From NCBI GenBank assembly GCA_039029455.1, contig JBCCGE010000145.1:1-5939 (forward strand): a stretch of DNA of 5,939 bases. Direction: 5' to 3'. Shown one piece after another: positions 1 through 5,619 of this stretch. Origin of the DNA: JBCCGE01 sp039029455. Its GTDB lineage: Bacteria; Pseudomonadota; Gammaproteobacteria; Arenicellales; Poriferihabitantaceae. The first letter of the stretch is position 1. Every line of letters starts with the position of its first letter. The notes under the pieces were generated by a model that was not told the DNA's origin, did not search any database, and saw only the letters and a program-made list of their open reading frames with translations. The position numbers and the translations under genes were made by a program.

Positions 1-264
1 AACAAGAATACCTGCCCAACCGGCATCACAACGCACAACAAGCGTCTGCAGAGAGGCCTTAACCCAAAGGATAAGGCGGAAAAAGTGCACCACTACATCA
101 GGAACATCAACTCATCGGTTGAGATTATTGCGCACTCCTGTGGCGTATCAGAACCCAGAGAACTTCGACGTCATCACATTCGTCTGGTGCAGGAAGACGG
201 CACGTCCGTCAGGCTAAGCGATCTGTACCCGTCACCTATGATAGCAAGCACCTCGGGAGCGTAG
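1..264 (+). CDS. FMN-binding glutamate synthase family protein, C-terminal fragment (5' end outside window)
   Basis: Frame 1 is open from the first base to a TAG at 262-264, giving 87 residues that begin NKNTCPTGITTHNKRLQRGL. The CPTGITTHN segment followed by LNPKDKAE, an IAHSCGV motif (about residues 53-59) and a DLYP end matches the C-terminal end of the FMN-binding glutamate synthase family, single-domain relatives of the GltB synthase domain. Family members bind FMN and an iron-sulfur cluster and are related to the domain that makes glutamate from 2-oxoglutarate; many have no tested substrate. The cysteine in CPTGI aligns with the cluster-binding cysteine region of GltB-type enzymes. The start and most of the catalytic barrel lie upstream of the window. 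It is convergent with rlmB, so it is not co-transcribed with its right-hand neighbour. The family call is firm from the motifs; the substrate is not shown. Confidence 0.85.
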   Translation, partial: NKNTCPTGITTHNKRLQRGLNPKDKAEKVHHYIRNINSSVEIIAHSCGVSEPRELRRHHIRLVQEDGTSVRLSDLYPSPMIASTSGA

Positions 265-364
265 CGGGACACTCAGCAGTTGTTGTGTCTGACACTATGA
301 GCTGCGAGTTGTTTCCATACCTGCGGAGCCTGATTCAACGATTACGCTGCTGGCGACAACCCGC

Positions 365-385
365 AAAAACCCGGCAGTCCGGTTT
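365..385 (-). terminator. Probable Rho-independent terminator of the rnr-rlmB unit
   Basis: On the minus strand, 15 nt past the rlmB stop, AAACCGG pairs with CCGGGTTT across a 4-nt ACTG loop, with a single bulged G, and the arm runs into five Ts. This is the arrangement of a weak intrinsic terminator. On the plus strand the hairpin is followed by only three Ts, so it may act feebly on the convergent glutamate synthase-like gene; I saw no better terminator for that gene in 265-399. Confidence 0.55.
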
Positions 386-399
386 GTGAGTTCCGACGT

Positions 400-1206
400 C
401 TAGCCGCTCACTGCCCGCTGCCGCACTGCTTCGAACAATGCGACGCCTGTAGCCACTGACACATTCAGGCTACTGACATCACCCTTCATAGGTACGGACA
501 CGAGAAAATCACAGCTTTTTATCGTCTGCTGACGCATTCCTTTAGCCTCCGAACCCATAACGATAGCAATTGACCCGGTCAGATCAGTATCGTACAGACT
601 GCTTGTGGCGGCGTCAGCTGTTCCAACGAACCACACTCCGCATTGCTGCAAGTTCCTGATCGCACGCGCCAGATTGGTGACCTGAACCACGCTGAGCCGA
701 TCTGCAGCGCCGGCTGAGACTCGCCGGACCGTCGTATTTACCGGACAGGTTCCGTCCTTGCTGACAACAACCGCATCAACCCCCGCACATTCAGCCGTTC
801 GCAGACAGGCTCCAAGATTGTGAGGATCCTGAACCTGATCAAGAACCAGAAGCAGGCATGCAGCAGAACTCGCGCACACACGTTCCGACAGGGTATCCAG
901 ATTCAGGTATTCAAAAGGCGCCACCTCAGCAATAACACCCTGATGGGATGCGCCCTGTGACAATCTGTCGAGTACCTCTCGGTTTTCCGCAAGGATCTCC
1001 ACACTGACGCGCTCAGCTGTCTTGATCAGAGTGTCGATTCGTGTGTCGCGGCGTGCGCTATCGATCCAGATTCTTTTCACTCTGCCCGACGTCGACATTG
1101 AGTCTGTCAGAAATGACTCGACAGCGTGGAACCCGCAGGCCAGATCGGAGAGACAACCAGAATCGGGATGTGCTGCCGGTTTTTCCCGTCGAGACTTCGA
1201 ATTCAT
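400..1206 (-). CDS. rlmB: 23S rRNA (guanosine(2251)-2'-O)-methyltransferase RlmB, TrmH/SpoU family
   Basis: The 268-residue protein is a SPOUT-class RNA 2'-O-methyltransferase. A substrate-binding N-terminal domain begins at GFHAVESFL (about 25-33), matching the GIHAV start of E. coli RlmB. The three knot motifs are all present: LDQVQDPHNLGACLRTAE (122-139, with N130 and R136), IVMGSEAKGM (215-224, with E220), and SVPMKGDVSSLNVSVATG (237-254, with N248). The family methylates G2251 in the P-loop of 23S rRNA using S-adenosylmethionine. It is about 25 residues longer than the E. coli enzyme (243), mainly from a polar N-terminal extension of about 20 residues. ATG at 1206 is the only possible start: there is an in-frame TAA 15 nt upstream and no ATG, GTG or TTG between it and the conserved core. 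No Shine-Dalgarno sequence precedes it. It sits 33 nt after rnr on the same strand, the usual rnr-rlmB pairing. A tRNA Gm18-type TrmH is less likely given this context and the N-terminal domain. Confidence 0.93.
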   Translation of the reverse strand: MNSKSRREKPAAHPDSGCLSDLACGFHAVESFLTDSMSTSGRVKRIWIDSARRDTRIDTLIKTAERVSVEILAENREVLDRLSQGASHQGVIAEVAPFEYLNLDTLSERVCASSAACLLLVLDQVQDPHNLGACLRTAECAGVDAVVVSKDGTCPVNTTVRRVSAGAADRLSVVQVTNLARAIRNLQQCGVWFVGTADAATSSLYDTDLTGSIAIVMGSEAKGMRQQTIKSCDFLVSVPMKGDVSSLNVSVATGVALFEAVRQRAVSG

Positions 1207-1239
1207 GGGCTATAAGTTCGTTTTAGATCAACACTCATT

Positions 1240-3570
1240 TTACGATCGCCCGGATTTTTTCTTTGGTTTCTTCCTGTCAGACCTGGCTGTTTTCTTCTTT
1301 CGACCCGCTTTTCCCCCAGGCGGCTTTTGGTTTGCTTTATCCCGCTTCTTCTGTCCTTTCCCTGGGGATTTCGACGTACCGGCACTGCTGTCCGCCAAAC
1401 AGAAATCTATTTTGGCGTCCTTCATATCAACGCGCGCGACCGTAACCCGAAGTCGATCACCGAGTTGAAACCGAGCACCGCTCCGCTCACCAACCAAAGT
1501 AAGCGATGTCGGGTCAAAGTGGAAATAATCGCCTCCAAGTTCAGTGACGTGGACCAGGCCGTCGACAAACACGTCGTTGAGCGTGACAAACAAACCAAAT
1601 TCACGGACTCCCGACACCGTTGCATCGAAAGTTTCACCGAGCTTCTCGCACATGAAATCCGCTTTCAACCAGGCGGTAACCTCTCGCGTTGCGGCCTCCG
1701 CGCGCCGTTCAGTCATACTGCACTGCACCGCCAGTTCCTCCAGAGGGTCAACCGCGATCGTTTCATCCTGGCCACTCGTCCGTTTGATCAAACGATGCAC
1801 CAACAGATCCGGATACCGTCGAATCGGTGAAGTAAAGTGTGTATACAATGGAAAAGACAGTGCAAAATGACCTTCCGGGTGGGTCTCATACACAGCCTGA
1901 CTGAGACTCCGCAGCAGCGCCATCTGAACAATTTCAAGCTGCTCAGGTTTTTTTGCCGAACTTTTCAACAACCTGGCGTAATCAATTGCCTTAGGCTCGG
2001 CACCGCCGCCGAGTGACAGCCCCAAAGAATTCAGGAATTCATTGAGATCATTCAGTGCCTGATCATCGGGACCCAGATGGTTGCGGTAAATAGCACGATC
2101 TTCGTATTTTTTTTGCAGCAGGCGAGCTGCACAGATATTAGCCGCCAGCATGCAGGATTCGATAAGACGATGCGCCTCATTTCGTTCGCGCACGGTGATT
2201 TTTGAAATCCGACGCGCATGGTCATAGTGGAAAAAAGGTTCTGAAAAACGGAACTCGATGGCGCCGGTTTTGTTTCGGGCCTTTGCTAGTGCAAAGTGGC
2301 ACTCGGCAAGCGCATCCAGACTCTCCACAATTGAGCTCCACGAATCGCGCTCCTTCACATTCTTTCGATCAATCAGCGGCGCGGCCTGCTCGTAGGTCAG
2401 CCTGGCATGGGAATGCATGATTGCAGGGTAAAACCTGAAGTTCCGTATTCCTCCCCTGAGGCCAATGCGCATGTCGCAGACCATACAGTATCGATCTTCT
2501 GCCGGATTCAACGAACACACGCCATTTGACAGAACTTCGGGCAGCATCGGAATAACGCGATCCGGGAAATAGACCGAGTTACCTCTCTGAATGGCTTCCA
2601 GATCCAGCGCAGACCCCGCCTTAACGTAGTGCGATACATCAGCGATTGCCACCAGCAGACGCCAGCCGTCAGGTTCAGCCGAGCAATACACGGCATCGTC
2701 AAAGTCCCGCGCATCGGAACCATCGATGGTGACCAATGGCATAGATCGCAAATCGTGTCGAGATCGACCGGGCTTTATCGCAGACTGAGAAGTATCCAGA
2801 CGGTCAACCTGACGCTGTACCGATTGCGGCCATTCATGAGGCAACTCGTGCTTGCGAATGGCAATTTCAACTTCCATTCCGTGTTGTTCGATTTTTCCGA
2901 CACGCTCAACCACTTCACCCACTGCGTGTAAATGATCAACCGGATGATGCAGGACTTTGATAACGACGATATCCCCATGTTCGGCATCCATTCGTTTGTT
3001 ACTTGGCACCACAAAATCGCGACCGAACCGGTTGTCGTCAGGCTCAACGAAGCCGACACCACTTTCAAACAGGTATCGCCCGACAATGGTTCGGTTCGAA
3101 TCGACCATGACTTCGATGATTTCGCCTTCTTTCCGACCCTTCCTGTCGGTGCTCCTGACCTTGGCAAGCACTCGATCACCATGCAGCGCACGGCGCATCT
3201 GCCGGTTATGAAGGTACAGATCGTCGCCACCATCATCGGGAACAACGAAACCAAAACCGTTGGTGTGACCGAGTACCTTGCCTCGAACAAGATCGATCTT
3301 CTCAGGCAGTAGCAAACGACCACGACGATCCTGCATCACAGTGCCCTGAGCCTTTAGTCGGTCAATTCGGGCGCGAATAGCGTCGTGCTGCTGACCCGAA
3401 TCGAGACCAAAGTGCTGAAAAATTTCGGGCAGTGGCATAGGTCTGGCCTCGTCCTCCAGCACGGCGATGATCTGACTTCGGGACGGCACTGGTACGTTGC
3501 TGTCATCAGCTGCGCGAAAATCCGCGCCTGCCGAGCGCTTCTTTTCGACCCGGGACTTTTTCTTTTTCAT
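1240..3570 (-). CDS. rnr: Ribonuclease R, 3'-5' exoribonuclease of the RNB (RNase II) family
   Basis: The 776-residue protein has the complete RNase R layout. After a Lys-rich start comes a winged-helix region (about 30-90, RSQIIAVLED to LLLPEK). Two cold-shock RNA-binding domains follow (about 92-155 and 160-225, marked by GFGFVVPDD and GVGFVEPDD). The RNB catalytic domain (about 272-600) carries IDGSDARDFDDA at 282-293; D283, D289, D291 and D292 have the spacing of the metal-binding aspartates of E. coli RNase R. TSPIRRYPDLLVHR (580-593) is the conserved late RNB motif. An S1 domain lies at about 645-725, then a tail (731-776) very rich in Lys and Arg. RNase R degrades structured RNA, including rRNA and mRNA fragments, from the 3' end. 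Length is near the family norm (E. coli about 813). The start is ATG at 3570, with only a weak AGAG-type ribosome site about 9 nt upstream. It is first in the probable rnr-rlmB operon and divergent from hisG. Confidence 0.97.
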   Translation of the reverse strand: MKKKKSRVEKKRSAGADFRAADDSNVPVPSRSQIIAVLEDEARPMPLPEIFQHFGLDSGQQHDAIRARIDRLKAQGTVMQDRRGRLLLPEKIDLVRGKVLGHTNGFGFVVPDDGGDDLYLHNRQMRRALHGDRVLAKVRSTDRKGRKEGEIIEVMVDSNRTIVGRYLFESGVGFVEPDDNRFGRDFVVPSNKRMDAEHGDIVVIKVLHHPVDHLHAVGEVVERVGKIEQHGMEVEIAIRKHELPHEWPQSVQRQVDRLDTSQSAIKPGRSRHDLRSMPLVTIDGSDARDFDDAVYCSAEPDGWRLLVAIADVSHYVKAGSALDLEAIQRGNSVYFPDRVIPMLPEVLSNGVCSLNPAEDRYCMVCDMRIGLRGGIRNFRFYPAIMHSHARLTYEQAAPLIDRKNVKERDSWSSIVESLDALAECHFALAKARNKTGAIEFRFSEPFFHYDHARRISKITVRERNEAHRLIESCMLAANICAARLLQKKYEDRAIYRNHLGPDDQALNDLNEFLNSLGLSLGGGAEPKAIDYARLLKSSAKKPEQLEIVQMALLRSLSQAVYETHPEGHFALSFPLYTHFTSPIRRYPDLLVHRLIKRTSGQDETIAVDPLEELAVQCSMTERRAEAATREVTAWLKADFMCEKLGETFDATVSGVREFGLFVTLNDVFVDGLVHVTELGGDYFHFDPTSLTLVGERSGARFQLGDRLRVTVARVDMKDAKIDFCLADSSAGTSKSPGKGQKKRDKANQKPPGGKAGRKKKTARSDRKKPKKKSGRS

Positions 3571-3615
3571 GATTCAGACTCTGAGCAGAGCGCTTGTCGA
3601 CCAACGTTATCTCAC

Positions 3616-3638
3616 ATCAGTACCGTTCTTATCAGTAC
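3616..3638. repeat. Direct repeat ATCAGTAC, two copies 15 bp apart
   Basis: The octamer ATCAGTAC occurs at 3616-3623 and again at 3631-3638. One copy overlaps the candidate rnr -10 element and the other lies just past the predicted transcription start. The position would suit an operator or start-site regulator binding one face of the helix imperfectly, but 15 bp is not an integral number of turns and no known regulator site was recognised. Confidence 0.4.
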
Positions 3639-3662
3639 ATTGGTGTCGATAGTAACAGTCAA
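3634..3662 (-). promoter_or_regulatory. Candidate sigma-70 promoter for rnr-rlmB
   Basis: On the minus strand TTGACT (3662-3657) and TGTACT (3639-3634) are separated by 17 nt, matching five and four of the six consensus positions. Transcription would begin near 3627, leaving a leader of about 57 nt before the rnr ATG. The assignment rests on sequence match and position only. Confidence 0.45.
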
Positions 3663-3670
3663 TCCGGTGA

Positions 3671-3699
3671 TCGTGCCGAATTCTTGCTTCGGGTATAAT
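3671..3699 (+). promoter_or_regulatory. Candidate hisG promoter with perfect -10 box
   Basis: TATAAT at 3694-3699 is a perfect sigma-70 -10 hexamer, placed 35 nt before the hisG start codon. The -35 position at 17-nt spacing (3671-3676, TCGTGC) matches the consensus poorly, and there is no extended -10 TG. Transcription would start near 3706, giving a leader of about 28 nt. The weak -35 suggests either an activator or a modest basal promoter. No histidine attenuator (His-rich leader peptide with terminator) fits in so short a leader. Confidence 0.5.
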
Positions 3700-3733
3700 C
3701 CGCCGCCCTCCGGCTCTATGCCTGATTAAATCA

Positions 3734-4609
3734 ATGAAGAAACTCAAACTCGGAATACCAAAAGGCAGTCTGCAGGACGCAACTATCGAATTGTTTGCGC
3801 AGGCGGGGTGGAGAATTAACACGCGGTCTCGCAACTACTTCCCGTCCATCGATGATCCTGAAATTCAGTGCTCGCTGGTCCGATCGCAGGAGATGGGGTC
3901 ATACATTGCCAACGGCACGATCGATGCCGGTCTGACCGGGCAGGACTGGATCGCAGAGACCGGCGCTGACGTTGCCGTTGTCTCGGACCTTGTGTACTCA
4001 AAGGCCTCTGATCAGCCCTGCCGCTGGGTACTGATCGTTGATCAGAATTCGGAGATTCAATCAGTTGAGGACCTGGAAGGAAAAACCATCGCCACAGAGC
4101 TCGTCGGATTCACCCGGCGCTTCCTCGAGGAACGCGGCATCAATGCCAATGTTCAGTTTTCCTGGGGAGCCACTGAAGCCAAGGTTGTCGAGGGCCTTGC
4201 CGATGCGGCGGTTGAAATTACGGAAACCGGCAGCACCATCAAAGCCCACGGTCTTCGTATTGTATGTGACCTGTTGCTCACCCATACGGTGTTTGTGGCT
4301 AACCACAACACGATGAAGAATTCATGGAAGTCAGAGAAGATCGGCAACATCTCGTTGCTGCTGCAAAGCGCTCTGGTTGCCCGTGAAAAAGTGCTGCTGA
4401 AAATGAATGTGCCTTCAGACAAACTTGACGCCATCATCGCTCAGCTGCCTGCACTTCACGCACCTACCATCAATCCACTCTATGGAGATGACTGGATGGC
4501 TGTGGAAACAGTCGTGCCACGAGGAGAGGTCAGAGGCATGATTCCATTGCTCAAGTCCGCCGGTGCAGAGGGTATTCTGGAATTTGAACTGCGTAAAATG
4601 GTGGCGTAA
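3734..4609 (+). CDS. hisG: ATP phosphoribosyltransferase, long form, with C-terminal regulatory domain
   Basis: The 291-residue protein catalyses the first committed step of histidine synthesis, joining ATP and PRPP to give phosphoribosyl-ATP in the cytoplasm. KLGIPKGSLQ (5-14) is the conserved N-terminal strand and loop. GTIDAGLTGQDW (61-72) and KTIATELVGFTRRFLEE (117-133) are core HisG segments. VEITETGSTIKAHGL (160-174) is the PRPP-binding loop. The extra C-terminal domain (about 206-291, with LPALHAPTINPL and AVETVVPRGE) is the ferredoxin-like regulatory domain of long-form HisG, so the enzyme should be inhibited by histidine without a HisZ partner. Length agrees with the long form (E. 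coli 299). The ATG at 3734 places the first strand correctly. No Shine-Dalgarno sequence is visible before it. No other his gene is in view; upstream rnr is divergent, and a strong terminator follows at 4673-4700, so hisG is probably transcribed alone. Confidence 0.95.
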   Translation: MKKLKLGIPKGSLQDATIELFAQAGWRINTRSRNYFPSIDDPEIQCSLVRSQEMGSYIANGTIDAGLTGQDWIAETGADVAVVSDLVYSKASDQPCRWVLIVDQNSEIQSVEDLEGKTIATELVGFTRRFLEERGINANVQFSWGATEAKVVEGLADAAVEITETGSTIKAHGLRIVCDLLLTHTVFVANHNTMKNSWKSEKIGNISLLLQSALVAREKVLLKMNVPSDKLDAIIAQLPALHAPTINPLYGDDWMAVETVVPRGEVRGMIPLLKSAGAEGILEFELRKMVA

Positions 4610-4672
4610 TTCCGCTTTGTGCGCGTGCAAACCTTAAAACCGGCAACCGTTTAAAGACCTTTGCAGGCATAA

Positions 4673-4700
4673 AAAAACCGCGGTTACTACCGCGGTTTTT
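4673..4700. terminator. Bidirectional Rho-independent terminator between hisG and the LysM gene
   Basis: AAAAACCGCGGT (4673-4684) and its exact reverse complement ACCGCGGTTTTT (4689-4700) form a 12-bp stem around a 4-nt loop TACT. The GC-rich core is flanked by As on one side and Ts on the other, so the hairpin works on both strands. It ends hisG (stop at 4609) from the left and the convergent LysM lipoprotein gene (stop at 4822) from the right. A weaker imperfect stem at 4634-4654 (CGG CAA CCG core between TTAAA and TTTAA) lies just after hisG. Confidence 0.9.
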
Positions 4701-4727
4701 AATTTCGGTTTGGGGTAAGACACCCGT

Positions 4728-4744
4728 CTGCCGCTATGCGGCAG
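4728..4744. repeat. Short perfect inverted repeat downstream of the LysM gene
   Basis: CTGCCGC and GCGGCAG form a 7-bp stem with a 3-nt TAT loop. On the minus strand it lies in the 3' untranslated part of the LysM transcript, ahead of the terminator. It has no T-tract, so it may stabilise the mRNA 3' end rather than terminate. The rest of 4745-4821 shows nothing recognisable. Confidence 0.4.
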
Positions 4745-4821
4745 TGCAATCTCCAAACCCTCGCTTTTGTCCTGGCTGAAGAATCGCCGCAACAGTGTGC
4801 GACGACCCGTTAATCAGTTTA

Positions 4822-5322
4822 TCAGGACGAAGTGCGGAGATACTCCTTGTCAGATGCTTCGATCGGACCCACAGCCCATGCACCACGCGTTTTCGCATGC
4901 TTAATTGCAGCGTCAACGTCACTTTGTGACGAATCCCGCGGAATGGTTAAAACCTGACCGGGATAGATCAGATCAGCATCTTTAATCTGGTCAAGGTTGG
5001 CTTTGTAAATGAGCGGCCATTTCTCAGGCACGTTGTACACTTCTTCTTTGCAGGCTATTCCCCAGAGGTTATTGCCTTCCACAACCGTATAGCTGGTAAG
5101 CGCAGTGGATGCAGCGGCAGCGCTGGAAGAACTGCTTGAAGAAGATGACGACGAAGATGAAGACGAAGCGGTCTCCGAAGATTCACTCGCCGCGGGCGTG
5201 GCAGCAGCAGCGGCCGCAGCGGGCTTGCTTTTTGCACTGATACATCCGGATGCCAGCAACATTGCAGCAAGAACCGATGAAATCTTCAGACCGGTGGTCA
5301 GTTTTTCAGAAGCATTGAACAT
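4822..5322 (-). CDS. LysM-domain lipoprotein with poly-Ala/poly-Ser linker
   Basis: The 166-residue protein starts with a lipoprotein signal peptide: charged segment, hydrophobic run from about residue 13, and a lipobox ending LLASGC with the lipidated cysteine at 27. Residues 28-77 form a low-complexity tether: a seven-alanine run, a Ser/Glu/Thr patch, 15 serines in a row (53-67) and AAAAS. One LysM domain follows (about 78-128, from YTVVEGNNLWGIA to DLIYPGQVLTIPR), the fold that binds N-acetylglucosamine in peptidoglycan. The C-terminal 38 residues (DVDAAIKHAKTRGAW onward) are a short conserved-looking tail with no known domain. The likely picture, as inference, is an outer-membrane-anchored protein that reaches peptidoglycan through the Ser linker. 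C91 lies within the LysM domain. GGAG at 5336-5333, 10 nt before the ATG, supports the start. No enzyme domain is present, so this is a binding or structural protein. Its 3' side is convergent with hisG. Confidence 0.85.
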   Translation of the reverse strand: MFNASEKLTTGLKISSVLAAMLLASGCISAKSKPAAAAAAATPAASESSETASSSSSSSSSSSSSSSAAAASTALTSYTVVEGNNLWGIACKEEVYNVPEKWPLIYKANLDQIKDADLIYPGQVLTIPRDSSQSDVDAAIKHAKTRGAWAVGPIEASDKEYLRTSS

Positions 5323-5332
5323 GCCAGGGTGT

Positions 5333-5336
5333 CTCC
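5333..5336 (-). promoter_or_regulatory. Ribosome binding site of the LysM lipoprotein gene
   Basis: GGAG on the minus strand lies 10 nt upstream of the ATG at 5322. It is the clearest Shine-Dalgarno sequence in the window; rlmB and hisG have none that I can see. Confidence 0.6.
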
Positions 5337-5354
5337 AGTTATTTTGGTTAAAAA

Positions 5355-5382
5355 TTTGTACAGCGACGGGCTACTCAGACAA
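5355..5382 (-). promoter_or_regulatory. Candidate sigma-70 promoter for the LysM gene
   Basis: On the minus strand TTGTCT (5382-5377) and TACAAA (5360-5355) are 16 nt apart, each matching four of six consensus positions. Transcription would start near 5348 and leave a leader of about 26 nt that includes the GGAG site. The match is moderate and the call rests on placement. Confidence 0.4.
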
Positions 5383-5405
5383 TCACCGATGAATAATCGT
5401 TCCAT

Positions 5406-5424
5406 TGGAGTGATTATCATTAAC
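5406..5424 (-). promoter_or_regulatory. Fur-box-like sequence upstream of the LysM gene
   Basis: Read on the minus strand from 5424, the 19 bases match the classical Fur consensus (GATAATGATAATCATTATC) at 14 positions, including an unbroken 11-base core AATGATAATCA. The 3' half is poor. It is centred about 67 bp before the predicted LysM transcription start and 93 bp before the ATG, further out than a typical repressor site. Within it GATAAT could also serve as a -10 box of a second promoter. AT-rich intergenic DNA produces such matches by chance, so this is only a candidate. Confidence 0.25.
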
Positions 5425-5447
5425 CCTTCACCATTGAAACGAAGTTT

Positions 5448-5585
5448 AACGGTGCAAATTACACTGTGCAAGACATAATCCGGTTTGAACGCAGGTTCTT
5501 ACAGGCGTTTAACGATCAGGTGATGACCTGGTAATACACTGAATTACAGCGGCACTTTGCGTCGTCAGCCGTCAATTGCACCGTT
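5448..5585. repeat. Separated inverted repeat in the LysM/cupredoxin intergenic region
   Basis: AACGGTGCAA (5448-5457) is the exact reverse complement of TTGCACCGTT (5576-5585), and the match continues for two more bases if one A is skipped. The right arm also has a local partner: ACCG (5580-5583) with CGGT (5596-5599), and AATTG (5574-5578) with CAATT (5603-5607). A small stem CAGGT-GATG-ACCTG lies between, at 5517-5530. No coding frame or transposon end was recognised inside. The intergenic stretch 5323-5619 holds this, the candidate promoter and the Fur-like site, and no gene I can support. Confidence 0.35.
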
Positions 5586-5619
5586 CAGAAATTTTCGGTA
5601 AACAATTCAGAGCTCACAC

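Noticed and set aside
265..299. GACAC/GTGTC inverted repeats after the glutamate synthase-like gene
   Set aside because: The arms are only 5 bp, compete with each other and lack a T-tract, so they do not support a terminator call.
1022..1468. Plus-strand open frame of 148 codons over the rlmB/rnr junction
   Set aside because: It lies antisense to two firmly identified genes, shows no recognisable domain, and its Phe-rich stretch is simply the complement of the Lys-rich RNase R tail.
1327..1830. Plus-strand open frame of 167 codons inside rnr
   Set aside because: Entirely antisense to the conserved S1 and RNB coding sequence, with no family resemblance; typical shadow frame.
2775..3323. Minus-strand 182-codon frame overlapping rnr in another frame
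   Set aside because: The rnr frame there encodes clear cold-shock domain motifs; the alternative product has no recognisable features.
3571..3733. Histidine attenuator or tRNA gene upstream of hisG
   Set aside because: No His-codon-rich leader peptide, no terminator/antiterminator pair and no cloverleaf could be found in this 163-nt region.
5105..5392. Plus-strand frame with a strongly acidic Glu/Asp run
   Set aside because: The acidic run is the antisense reading of the poly-Ser codons of the LysM gene (TCN codons read as GA-rich triplets), and no ribosome site or domain supports it.
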